From positions 62,001-126,000 of the forward strand of contig WHUX01000082.1 of assembly GCA_015179025.1 (NCBI GenBank): a stretch of 64,000 nucleotides of DNA. The letters are read 5' to 3'. The position numbers and the translations under genes are program-made. The stretch's first letter is position 1, and the number at the start of each line of letters is the position of its first letter. This document shows, in pieces, positions 20,876 through 30,250 of this stretch. This DNA comes from Terfezia claveryi. Its lineage: Eukaryota; Ascomycota; Pezizomycetes; Pezizales; Pezizaceae. Under the pieces are notes generated by a model that saw only the letters and a list, made by a program, of their open reading frames with translations, ran no database searches and was not told where the DNA came from.

Positions 20876-21430
20876 TACTGTCGGTGTTTGGGCAAACCTA
20901 GCACCCAGTGATCACGTTTTGTCCTAGCGGTTACACCCTCCAACAGTCCTCACCACGAGATTGCCCTTCTAGTGATGGGCCAACATCTATTAACTTTTGA
21001 ATGGTCTTTCCCTGGTTTTGGTATGGGGACCACGATGCTTCTCGCCATCGCAAGGGGGGGGGGGGGGGGGGGTTTGACTGGCCCTCACACTGTCCTAGCT
21101 ATGTCATTCAAGACTGCCTTGCCTAGATCACAATCTTCTATAAGCCTCAGAGCTTATAATTGATTCCATCTGGTCCTGGTGCAGAGCTATTAGATGTTTT
21201 GCTCAATGCTTTCCTGATTTGGGCAATGTAGGAGTTATCGCCCTCCTCCCGATATACTATAGGAGAAGCTATTGTAATGACCCAAGAATGACCCCTTTCT
21301 TCCAGATCATTAACTCTAAGTGGTGCCTTTGGAAGCCTTCTACCTTCTCCTGATCCGTTGAGGGTTTTGCCATGGGTATCTTTGATGTCTCCCATAATTG
21401 GGTTGCACTTAAACGGGTCTTTTTGCAATC
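20876..21430 (-). pseudogene. LINE reverse transcriptase fragment (fingers region)
   Basis: Minus-strand frames at 21147-21430 read ...YIAQIRKALSKTSNSSAPGP, then DGINYKL, the conserved start of the RT domain of Tad/I-type LINEs. In another frame downstream, near 21000, VPIPKPGKDHSKVNRCWPI is the next RT motif. A 19 bp poly-G run (21054-21072) and frameshifts interrupt it. The fragment ends at the TA of element G, which seems to have inserted into this LINE. Confidence 0.8.
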
Positions 21431-21454
21431 CTCACAACATCTGTATGTAATTTT

Positions 21455-21535
21455 CTCTCGGTATATGCATATATTCGCTATAAGCATATACCCTCCGGTC
21501 CCGACCATATGCTTATCACGAAAGTTAACTGTAAC
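21455..21535. repeat. Fragment related to elements F/G
   Basis: The motifs gtatatgcatatattcgcta, aagcatataccctccggtcc and gaccatatgcttatcacgaa resemble the subterminal repeats of element G (aagcatatcg, cggaccgagg, aatatgcttata). The ends are not defined. Confidence 0.5.
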
Positions 21536-21599
21536 GTCATGGATGACTTAAGATCAATCATGCCTCTCAATATATACGCCCTTTTCGTTAGCCTAGTCC

Positions 21600-22031
21600 G
21601 CCGTAGATGGCCGAGATCGCGACCAAGACATCATTACACAGAATGAACAGGTCCAAGATGTGCTGCTACAACTCAGGACAGTATGAACTTCAGTAAGGCT
21701 CAACGCGAGAGGTCTGACAGATTACCCAATGAAGATGAGAAAGGAGCAATATCAGAGGAGCGAGAGGGGCTAGATAGGGAGGTTACAATTAGGATAATGA
21801 ACATGGGGTAGTAGCCAATGGAAACTCCACAGGAAGTACAAGATAGAGCAGTAGCGTATCAGAATATTCGAAAAGGAGAATCAAGGGCTGGTGGACGGTC
21901 GGAATGGACACCACACCGAAAACGATGGAGACACAGACACAGTCACAGATCCCGGCACCCAAGACGACAACACTGAACAACGTTGCTACCAACACCGATT
22001 CCCCTACAGCGCACACATACGCAAAGGCAGC
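21600..22031 (+). pseudogene. Possible LINE ORF1 (gag-like) remnant
   Basis: Plus-strand frames show an acidic/Glu-Arg-rich stretch, then Ser/Thr/Gln-rich sequence, and end THTYAKAAA just before the LTR-B insertion at 22032. ORF1 proteins of fungal Tad-like LINEs often carry a Pro/Thr-rich region followed by a TYA-type motif. The assignment rests on that and on LINE sequence nearby. It could also be an unrelated low-complexity frame. Confidence 0.3.
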
Positions 22032-22235
22032 TGCTAGAATGCCGTCCAATTCCGTCGTTCATTCCGCCCATTCCTTGCTTTACCACTTGCAACGGCTCGC
22101 ACTTATATTGCATGCTTCACTCATACTCGCACATCATATCGCGGCTTCATGGCATGCTTCACTCATATGACGTGCTTCACACATACGGCATGCTTCACAA
22201 CCTCCTTTAGATGTACGTTCATACATGTATATATA

Positions 22236-23111
22236 CCGTATTAATTCGCGAGTAAGAATGCTGTCTTACTAACAAACGGGCGGTCGGAGGGGCCTTAAAT
22301 TTACTGTCTTATATATGATACTAGCTTAAACACGGGGTACTTCCTTATAAAAGAAGGGGGGGGACAAAAAAAAATCCGGAACAAAAAAACCATTCCGGAA
22401 CAACACCGACAGTAGCATAATTGATATCTTTTTACACGATCTTCTCTCCAAGCGTAATTGTAGCATATTGCGCAGCCTCTTCTTTAGTGATGTAATCTCC
22501 ATGCTCAGTGTCACTTCTTATCCGCTTCCTCCTCATCATCCACAATCTCAAGGTCAGAACTTTCATTCTCCGTGTCTGTTGGCAGGTTGGGTTGGTCTTC
22601 AGACTCAGACAGTATTTTCCAATCAGGGACTGTATAGTTTGAGATTCCTTCAATATGGATCTCCGAGTCTGCCGTGCCATCGATTGGGACAGCAATTCCA
22701 AATTTGCGAAATGAGCGAGTTTAAGGGGTATTAGCTAAGTATACATTCAGGAGGATTTATAAGGTTGAGCTTACAATCATATCACGGTTGGCAGATACCG
22801 ACTCCCATGCTGTGGCTACCAATTTGGTCATAAGAATTCGCTGTTGGGAAGCTATATATTTATTCTCCATCCAATTGTCGAGATTTGCAGCATAGTGCGA
22901 TTGTGATATCTCATCGTGATGGTGATGAGTGAAAGAAACCGGCAGCGCCAGTCACCGTTGACATTCCTATACTACTGCCCTATAAGAAAAATTTGCTGTC
23001 TAAAACACGATTCGGATATCTCGGCCAAAATTAGGCTGTTTTACCCCTGTCTTATACACTACTTAATACTGTCCTGCCGAGTCGTACTTTCTTACTCGCG
23101 AATTAATACGG
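22236..23111 (-). mobile_element. Non-autonomous pogo-type element (POG-1a)
   Basis: The ends are inverted repeats, CCGTATTAATTCGCGAGTAA at 22236 and its inverse at 23111, flanked by TA (22234-22235, 23112-23113). The element is 876 bp and nested in LTR-B4. It contains only the C-terminal part of a transposase gene on the minus strand. Close relatives lie at 26775-27372 (opposite orientation) and 33913-34031 (one end). Confidence 0.88.
22437..22870 (-). pseudogene. Transposase C-terminus (DDE_1, pogo-like) in POG-1a
   Basis: In the minus direction, frames read NLDNWMENKYIASQQRILMT, then KLVATAWESVSANRDMI, then, after a break, SFRKFGIAVPIDGTADSEI and EAAQYATITLGEKIV before the stop. The AW..V..........FRK.GI..P.DG order is typical of the region after the catalytic core in pogo/Tigger transposases. 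The DDE core itself is deleted. The same ending (YATITLGEKIV) is encoded by the copy at 26775. Confidence 0.7.
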
Positions 23112-23277
23112 TATCCTGTTCAAATTCCTACTTGTTCGAGCTAACTAAGTTCAATACACTCATATGTATTCACTGCCTAACATGAAGTTGTTCTCTCATA
23201 CCTTCTCTGTGCACTCGACCTCTATTCGTATGTTCCTTCATTGGACGTTTGGCTCTTGCTACATACATACCTCTATA

Positions 23278-23587
23278 GCAGCAACCGAGCCAATCAGCTA
23301 GCTTGGAAGTGGTGATTTAAGAGCTCGCGGTACAAACATGCCTCAAGTACTCCCTGAGCACCTAATGTAGATTATCCTCGTACAGATGACGGGGTAGCGA
23401 TTATATCAACCGAGTCGATGTACATAGCTACGAAACATCAATTTCCATAAATTAATTGCATTATACACATTACTGAAAAGACTTCCTCGGCGAATATTTG
23501 CCAGCCTCGACAGAGCATAATGCACGCCCCAGATTCCTAAACACATCCCGATGTATTCTCCATAAGCATGATAGTTGGGTGAGAAAT
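23278..23587. other. Intergenic stretch downstream of the kinase gene
   Basis: No gene or element is recognised. This is the 3' flank of the minus-strand kinase gene. Confidence 0.4.
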
Positions 23588-24547
23588 CTAGGCCTCCTCA
23601 ATCCAAAGTGCAACACTCGCAAGATCGTGCAGTTCAGAAATGGCCCCCCGCTTTGCCTTGTCCCACAAATGCCCCCATGTTGGATTCACCGCAAGATTCT
23701 TATGCAACCTGCTCAGGGCAGCAAGACAGCTCCTGTTACCGTCGGTGTTTACTCTCTTCTTCGGGAATGTCTGGTATTTTTTTGGAAAAACCAGCTCTAG
23801 AACAAGTAGTACCAATGCACAGTAGTCATCTTCAATTCGGGGGTTGTAGGTTACATCGGAAACAGGGAGAGATTCCTTAATTGCACCCTCCACTACCCGT
23901 TCGGGAACGCAAATGAGCCCCCCGCTATACGTGGTGTCGCTGCTAGCAGGCAACTGAATAGCACAGTCGAAGTCAATAAGCACTGGAGTCGGTGTTGATC
24001 GATTGAGTACCACATTTGCGACACGGATGTCCCGGTGGATGACGCCTGCTGTTTGATGTAACCATTGGAGCGCATCCAACAATCCTGAGATACATTTCCG
24101 GAAACCATCCATCTTTTTGAAGGCATCCAAGCGAAGGGTTCTTCCGGCAGGAGTTAGACCAAATTGGACCCGTGGTGTTTGGTCGATATCATTAAACAGG
24201 CACTCATTTTTACCGAGCTTGCGAGCAGGATCCCATACTAGTTTGCATATGCCATTGGTAATATTGGAGCTGATATCCATACATCCTTTGAGGTGCCGAA
24301 GAATCTTCAGTTCTTGGATATGATAGTGTCCTGCTTTCCTAAGAGAAACCTTCACAACCATGTCTGAATCAGGCTTTTCTGGGACTGTAAACCGTCCTAT
24401 TCTCCATTTATCACTGCCGCCAATGAGCTCCTCTGCAAGTCCCAAAGTCGGCGAAAATGGAAGTGGCTTGCAGCCCATGTTAGGGGTGTTAGTGACGCCA
24501 CGGATGTAGTGAATCATCTGTACCCATGAAAGTGGACCGTATTTCAA
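23588..24547 (-). pseudogene. Protein kinase domain (FunK1-like), C-terminal half of the nuclease/kinase gene
   Basis: This 320-codon frame encodes a kinase-like domain. A possible ATP-binding Lys lies in VVKVSLRK at about residue 66. The catalytic loop is HRDIRVANVVL at about 170, the metal-binding site reads LIDFDCA (DFD in place of DFG) at about 190, and VPERVV at about 215 replaces APE. Fungal FunK1-like kinases and kinase domains of Crinkler-type proteins show this HRD...N...IDFD pattern. There is no ATG at its start: the frame opens directly where the upstream nuclease frame stops (24544), in a different phase and with no intron signals. I read the two as one gene split by a frameshift. 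Whether it is a dead allele, a sequencing error or a programmed shift cannot be told here. Confidence 0.75.
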
Positions 24548-26181
24548 GAGGTGATATGGGGAGTCCGCTCGGTGGCCAGGCTTCCTCTTACATTCAACAA
24601 GATTTCATTAACATTGGTGATAAATCCCCAGAAATCGTTTCTGGTAGGCTGGGCTTGCAAAAGATCCAGAACATAATCCTTGACCTGTCCAAGCCACTGT
24701 GCTGTATCGACATCATGTTTTCGACTTTTTACTTCAATAATCCCGTGTGTTGCTAGCCTGTGGGCCTGCCGCACTCCCTGGATACGAATCGAAATATCCG
24801 GAGATTCCCCTAATGAATAGTGCTTCTTCGAGCTGTTGATGATGGAGCAGCCAGGCAGGAGTGGGCTTAAACCGTTAAGAATAAACTTATAGTAAGTTCC
24901 TTCCTTGTTTTCAGGTTCGCCCATTAGTTCATTCACCAGTTTCGCAACATCCCCTTCCTCTGCTGCTGTCAGCGCATGTGTGGGTGCCAACTCCGGACAA
25001 AGGAGGGACTTCACCGGTTCACTATTCCAGGCATCCGCTCGTGTGACTGACCTGCCACCAATGTAATGATAAACTGACTTTGAGGCCTGCCATGCCGATT
25101 TTAAATAAGCAACCTGTTCATGAAGCACCATATTAACTGCCCTATATGCCTGCATTGAGTTCGTATGTGACTCGATCACATTTCTGTGAGCTTTCTTCTC
25201 AGCCTCCAATGACTCGATCACATTTCTGTGAGCTTTCTTCTCAGCCTTCAATGCATTTTCAGACGAGGCAATCTTCTGCTCCCATAGATTTTCAGACGAG
25301 GCAAGCTTCGCCTCGCATAGATTTTCAGACGAGGCAAGCTTCGCCTCCCATAGATCCTTCGCAGCCTTCAGCTTCTCCTCCCATAACTCTTTCTCAGACC
25401 GTCGTTGCTTTTCCACAAAATCAAGTTTCTCATTGTGCCTCTCTTCCAACTTCCATATGATTTTTTGAGTTAGCTTGTGTTTAGCTTGGGAATCGAGTTT
25501 TTAAACCAACCTTCTCACACAATTCTTCGAACTTTCTCAGCACCGTAGCTGCTGCTGTTTTCTGAGGGTGCTTCCAAACCCAGTACACTAATATTTTGGG
25601 ATTTGGTTAGTTAGTAAATTGTACTAGAGTTGAAACTGCAAGGAGAATATACCTGTACTCCAAAAATCCCGTAATAGGTAGCTCGATAGAAGAGAATTTG
25701 GTGTGACCGTGGAACCGAGAAACTTGGTGGCTACGGAAGCTGGCAACATATCGTCGTCCTCATCTGGGGTCTCATTCGCATTTGGTACTGGCATGTCATT
25801 GTTGCTGGAATTCGGAGTACCCAGGTTCAACGCTGCCAATTTGGTGGTGATGTCGGTACTAGCCGGAGGAATTGGAGAAGAAGGCACGGCAGCGGGGTGC
25901 GGTGATGCAGTAGAACTCACGGGAGGGTAAGTAGTGGGAGATCCATTGAGATGAGTATTATGAAGGTCTCTACGAGCCGTGAAGATAGGAGATGATCGGT
26001 GTTGGACCCCGTAGTTGTATGTTTGCACAGAGTATAACAGATTGTTTGTAGTCTCATGCCGTTTGAACCCATAATCGCTTATGTGATCACCGAAACCACG
26101 GCTGTCCAGAATCAGACTATAGCATTGTGTAGTCTGGTTGGCACAACTGCCTATTCTGGCATTACAATACCCCCCACACAT
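24544..26181 (-). pseudogene. N-terminal half of the nuclease/kinase gene: low-complexity region, coiled coil and PD-(D/E)xK-like domain
   Basis: Exon 1 is about 25653-26181, Ser/Pro/Thr-rich then acidic (NETPDEDDDM). A putative 65 bp intron (25588-25652) has GTATAT, TTACTAAC and TTAG signals, and splicing keeps the frame into KHPQKTAAATVLRKFEELCEK. A second putative 61 bp intron (25450-25510; GTTGGT, GCTAAC, AAG) restores the frame into exon 3. Exon 3 begins with a coiled coil with repeated ASSENL(W/C)E units, followed by a globular domain. Its end, SPDISIRIQGVRQAH then HGIIEVKSRK and WLGQVKDYVLDLL, fits a PD...ExK restriction-endonuclease-like fold. Such nuclease-kinase fusions are known among Crinkler-like proteins of fungi. 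The first ATG lies beside a TAGTCTGG micro-element end, so the true start may be lost. Confidence 0.65.
26127..26144. repeat. Single micro-element end
   Basis: TAGTCTGGTTGGCACAAC matches the arm of the 43 bp unit at 20636. No second arm or 9 bp duplication was found beside it. It lies in the first codons of the nuclease/kinase reading frame. Confidence 0.6.
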
Positions 26182-26479
26182 TAGTGGTGGTCACTTCTTT
26201 ATTGCAATAACGAAAATTGCAATAACGAAGCGCTTTGGCAAGTTGGCACCCGCTCTGATTGGCCAGCCTCGTTATTACAATTGCCATTATACCCCTCGCT
26301 GGATGTTGTGTATGATGCTTCTCAATAAAAAGAATTGAATTTCCTTTTTTTTTATTAATTTCTTCGGAGAGAGTGACTTACTCTCCCTTTTTCAATGGGC
26401 ATTGAGGAAAACTTGTCCAAGTTCTTTAGGATTGTGGGTGTAACTAGAATTATGGTTATTAGGATGCGTAATAATATTA

Positions 26480-26572
26480 TTTTTTAGTTTTAAATACTCA
26501 TTACTCCTATGCGATCCACTAAGGAGACCATGAGGAGCTACCTGGAAACACTGAAAATCCAGGTGGAACTAC
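26480..26572 (-). mobile_element. LINE tail fragment, minus orientation
   Basis: The order tttaaatactcattactcct, atgcgatccactaaggagac, catgaggagctacctggaaa ends early at ccaggtggaa. It carries the T-rich end but lacks the distal half of the tail. Confidence 0.65.
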
Positions 26573-26774
26573 TTAGTAGTCTAGTTGCACGACCAACACG
26601 ACCGACACGGCCTTGGAGGGTCTGGTTTAAAACATTAAAAATTTGTATGTAACTCTCAGTCTGCCTAGCACTCACGTCATCTACATAATCCTTTACATAG
26701 TATGTATATTCTATTACTTATAGTCTCTGGATCTCTCCTGCCTTCCATTATGAATAACTGTTTTACTTTGTTTA

Positions 26775-27372
26775 CCGTATTAATTCGCAAGAAAGTACCA
26801 CTCGGCAGGACAGTATTAGTGTATAAGACAGGGGTAAAACAGCCTAAGTTTGGCCGAGATATCCGAATCGTGTTTAAGACAGCAAATTTTTCTTATAGGG
26901 CAGTAGTATAGGAATGTCAACGGTGACTGGCGCTGCCGGTTTCTTTCACTCATCACCATCACTTGTTACAATGTCAATTCCGCAGGCACCTCGTGCTGGA
27001 CCCAGTAATGTCAATTGCGCAGGCACCTCGTCCTGGATCCAGTGCGCAAACCACCAGTCAAAAACCTCGCGCGACCTCAAGATTGAAACTGCAGAATTCT
27101 AGCAGGCGGACAGCGATTTGATGAGGAGGAAGCGGATGGAAGTGACAATGAGCAGGTAGATTACATTACTGAAGAAGAGGCCATGCAATATGCTACAATT
27201 ACGCTTGGAGAGAAGATCGTGTAAAAAGATATCAATCTTGCCACTTTGGAGTTTCTTTTATAAGAAAGTATCTCGTGTTTAAGCTAGTATCGCATATAAG
27301 ACAGTAAATTTAAGTCCCCTCCGACCGCCCGTTTATGAATAAGACAGCATTCTTAGTTGCGAATTAATACGG
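26775..27372 (+). mobile_element. Non-autonomous pogo-type element (POG-1b)
   Basis: It has inverted ends CCGTATTAATTCGC at 26775 and inverted at 27372, with TA on both sides (26773-26774, 27373-27374). At 598 bp it is a shorter deletion derivative of the same family as 22236-23111, in opposite orientation. It keeps the 5' end (ggcaggacagtattag...) and the transposase end YATITLGEKIV with its stop at about 27225. Its right TA forms part of the ATG that opens the Tc1-like frame at 27374. Confidence 0.85.
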
Positions 27373-27373
27373 T

Positions 27374-28353
27374 ATGTCAACTCATGCTGATATGGCCCAA
27401 CCTGCCCCAAATACCTCCTTGACCTCCTTGACATCCCTAGATAGCCCTCCTCTGCAAGTCCCGAGCAGGAAAAAACAGCTCTCTAACTTTGAGAAAGGGA
27501 AGATTATTTGTGCCTATGAACAAGGATGGAGCTATCAACGAATTGCAGACTATATTGGTCGATCAAAACTTACAATACAAGACTTCATTAGGTGCTATGT
27601 TGAGCGTGAGAACCATGAAAACAGAATGCCCCAAAAAGATTTCAGAAGATACTGAAAAAGTAATCCTTGACTCGATTGAAGGGCAAAGATGACTCTGATG
27701 CAAATTGAATAATATCCATCCATGAACTCTGAATCACATGCTTTGAGGAAAAGGTATTCGGAAGTGGATAGCAAGGAACTGTATTCAACTTTACCCTAAA
27801 ACTTACTGTATTATCTTATATACTAACATAAATTTATACTATAGGACATCCCACGATATATCTATTATGGTATGGGGATGCTTTTATGGATCAACATTGG
27901 GATATCTATGGCCCTTGGAAGATGGATGAAATAATGCGATTAAATATGTTGAGATTTTGACACACATCCTTCCTGACGTCCGTCTAGAGTTGACTGAAAT
28001 TCTTGGCATTGACGATCCAATTTTCATGCAGGACAACTCGTCAATTCATACCTACAAACTTGCATGCCAATGGTTCAAAGACAATGACTGGGTAGTTGCT
28101 GACCACCCTGCCTGCTCTCCCGACCTAAATCCAATTGAACATATTTGGGCACATATGAAGCGTCAGCTTCATAAAATGTTCCCTAATCTAATGAATATGC
28201 CTGGGGGCCAGCAGTAGTAAAGGAAGCATTGGCAGATGCGTTGCAAGAGATTTGGAAGGATATTCCAGAGTCACTATTAGAGAGTCTCTACAGCTCAATG
28301 CCTCGCTGTGTAGTGGCCGTTATCAAGGCAGAGGGTTGGTATACAAAGTACTA
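27374..28353 (+). pseudogene. Tc1/mariner-like transposase pseudogene
   Basis: The first frame (27374-27655) has an N-terminal helix-turn-helix: LSNFEKGKIICAYEQG, then WSYQRIADYIGRSKLTIQDF. After a gap with stops come ISIMVWGCFYGS at about 27865 and then 27957-28217, with IFMQDNSSIHTYKLACQWF and HPACSPDLNPIEHIWAHM. These are the second catalytic Asp and the last Asp/Glu block of Tc1-type DDE_3 transposases. The region that should hold the first catalytic Asp (about 27700-27850) is deleted or scrambled. The frame then degrades to about 28353. TIRs could not be fixed, though tagtctagttgcacg at 26582 could be a left end. Confidence 0.8.
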
Positions 28354-28509
28354 GTTCCGTAGAATTCCTGTTTGTTATGTATATAGCTGCGACCAGACTG
28401 CTCCGATACTACAATACATATCTGTGCGCGGCTAAGCCTAGAGTATGCGCGATAAATACAAGACATGCATACTGCTTGCATAAGACCGTATGGTTTTTTT
28501 TGCCACCTA

Positions 28510-28710
28510 GCTGTATATCTCATTCATATTCCTACTTGTTTGAGATAACTACCAAGTCATCACTTCATATAATAGAAACATGCACTCACTACTCCTTCGA
28601 ATATCTTCTTCATATCCATCTCTCTGCTGTGACCAACTCGCTCTATTCGCACATTCCTTCATTGGACACTTGGATCTCTCTGCTCACCTATTGCTATTCC
28701 TATTTCTATA
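28510..28710 (+). mobile_element. LTR-B fragment (B5), 3' part
   Basis: It starts near tatctcattcatattcctac and ends with ctattcctatttctata at 28710, matching the right two-thirds of LTR-B1. The left part is missing, so no TSD can be tested. Confidence 0.75.
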
Positions 28711-28725
28711 ATAACGCTACGAACC

Positions 28726-28757
28726 CCCTCTTTGAGGGTGCTGTGCCAACCAGACTA
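28726..28757. mobile_element. 32 bp one-armed micro-element with near-perfect 9 bp TSD
   Basis: The unit ends GTGCCAACCAGACTA (complete right arm) and begins with a small hairpin, CCCTCTTTGAGGG, in place of a left arm. It is flanked by CTACGAACC (28717-28725) and CTACGAAAC (28758-28766), an 8/9 match. Confidence 0.65.
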
Positions 28758-28778
28758 CTACGAAACCATAGGGAATAC

Positions 28779-28823
28779 TAGTCTGGTTGCACTACCCCTC
28801 GCAGTGGTAGTGCAACTAGACTA
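28779..28823. mobile_element. 45 bp palindromic micro-element with near-perfect 9 bp TSD
   Basis: The arms are TAGTCTGGTTGCACTACC at the left and, inverted, TAGTCTAGTTGCACTACC at the right (17 of 18 bp). The centre is 9 bp. Flanks are AGGGAATAC (28770-28778) and AGGGAATGC (28824-28832), 8/9. It lies only 21 bp from the unit ending at 28757. This subtype has GCAC where the 20636 unit has GGCAC. Confidence 0.8.
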
Positions 28824-28859
28824 AGGGAATGCACCCCAGCCGAGATCTTTCTATATCTT

Positions 28860-29040
28860 AGTCCAAACTGTCCGTATCTGGACACTAGGCATCTTAATTA
28901 TAGACTCACTAGCCAGCAATAATTGCAACAGCTGGATTCCGTGGAATATAATAAGAGATGTGTAAAGTTAGGTTCTAGCAGTCTAGGTTATGGGATTTGA
29001 GACAGTTCATTTTCGGCTGGGTTGGGTGTTGGTCTTGAAT
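28860..29040. repeat. Dispersed repeat E, copy 2
   Basis: Homologous to 1190-1400: agcaataattgcaacagctg, ggaatataataagagatgtg and gtctaggttatgggatttg line up in order. No coding content. Confidence 0.55.
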
Positions 29041-29204
29041 TGGGGTCGGGTGTTGGCTGGAAGCGGAGTAGGGTTGGATGTTGGGTGGGGGTGGAAAGGA
29101 GAGGGTTAGGGATGTGAGTGTGGGTTGTGGGCCAACACTGTGGGCCAAGGTTCCCATGGGCAGAAAGCAGTCACTTGGCCATGTTGAGTGTAAGGCGGTG
29201 GTTA

Positions 29205-29290
29205 GCCTTCAACCCATTCGGGCTTCCGTGTGGCTTGTCATGCGACCCCTTAAGTTGCGCACATGAGTACTGAGTTCAAAAAGGGGGGAG
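29205..29290 (+). mobile_element. LINE tail fragment, plus orientation
   Basis: It reads aacccattcgggcttccgtg, tggcttgtcatgcgacccct, gcacatgagtactgagttca, aaaaagg, the last part of the 18585/59405 tail subfamily. Confidence 0.6.
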
Positions 29291-29840
29291 GGCAGTAGCG
29301 AGACTGGGGGAAGGCCATTGGGTTCGTGGCGGGGGAGGTTGAGTTTTATATTTGCAGTAGGGCCGGTAGCGGCGTGGGGGTGGAGGAGGAGTCATTTCTA
29401 TAGATCTCGTTGGTTCGGAAGGCAGGATGTCTAAGCAGTTCTTTGTTCTGTTTTCATACCGAGCCTTTTAAGGGGAGGGAACAGAGCCATCTCATAACCT
29501 TAGGCTGATAGTTCGCTATCACAAAGATATATAAACTTCAAAACAAATAAAAAAAAGTAAAATCCTGGCGGGCTATTCCTGAAACCAGTGGGGTACTTGG
29601 GTCGAGTAAGTCCTCGTTTGCCAGCTTGTGCATTAGGGTTGCTATCTTGTCTTCCTAGAGATCTAACCACTCTAAACTCACCATCAGAGTTAGGGTCGAG
29701 GCAGTCTTAGGCTGGATTCGGTGTCACCCAGAGGTTGAAAATCAATACGAGTAGGCTGGCAGTCTCCTGCAGGTCGAACCATTGCATGCTTGGGAGTTCA
29801 CCAATTACAGCGAGATTGCTAGGCATAGCTTGTTGGGTAG
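29291..29840. other. Stretch without recognised gene
   Basis: A G-rich segment, then sequence with no clear frame or repeat. Confidence 0.35.
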
Positions 29841-29849
29841 ATATGGATC

Positions 29850-30090
29850 AAGCCATCGTACAAGTATCTGAGATAGACAAGTGGAAATGGGATAAATCTA
29901 AGAACACACATCTGGACATCAGCTGAGGGAGGAACCAGATCGCAACACTAGGTGTCACAGTTGACAGCCATCTTCCTTCAAGGCACATATCAAGACAAGT
30001 ACGGGAAAGAGAAGAAAAGTCTTCAATATCATCACACGACTGTGTAATATCAGCGGAGGGATATCCCCACGATCAATGAAAGCATTCTTT
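29850..30090 (+). pseudogene. LINE reverse transcriptase fragment
   Basis: The plus strand encodes KWKWDKSKNTHLDIS, then QIATLGVTVDSHL, and in another frame KVFNIITRLCNISGGISP. These align with WDPAKNERLDF, ITTLGMIIDNNL and the LLRLGNSNGGMSP stretch of LINE-a, in the same order. It is a frameshifted piece of a related LINE. Confidence 0.7.
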
Positions 30091-30091
30091 C

Positions 30092-30250
30092 GCAGCACAT
30101 AAGCATCCAAAGCATGAGTTCCTCGAACATATCTAAAGAAGCCTCGAAAGCATAAGTTCCTACAATACGCAGAGCCCATGAATGGAGGAGGTCCGTACCT
30201 TACCTTACTAGCAGCCCAATATGACTATTGCCTACAAAGGCATAGCGCAC
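30092..30250. repeat. FB1-related fragment
   Basis: The motifs caaagcatgagttcctcga, cctcgaaagcataagttcct and cccaatatgactattgcct match the centre repeats and inner arm of FB1 (gaggcttaaatgcat, ggcataacttcctgcgat, cctaatatgactattacca). The ends are not defined. Confidence 0.5.

Larger units (their letters stand above)
22032..23277 (+). mobile_element. Solo LTR-B (B4), split by a pogo-type element
   Basis: The LTR starts TGCTAGAATGCCGTCC at 22032 and ends CTCTATA at 23277, with a perfect 5 bp TSD, GCAGC (22027-22031 and 23278-23282). The element at 22236-23111 sits in its tatatata stretch. Without that insert the LTR is about 370 bp and aligns with B1. Confidence 0.85.

Noticed and set aside
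22468..22734. Plus-strand frame of 88 codons
   Set aside because: It is antisense to the POG-1a transposase remnant, which is supported by the second copy at 26775-27372.
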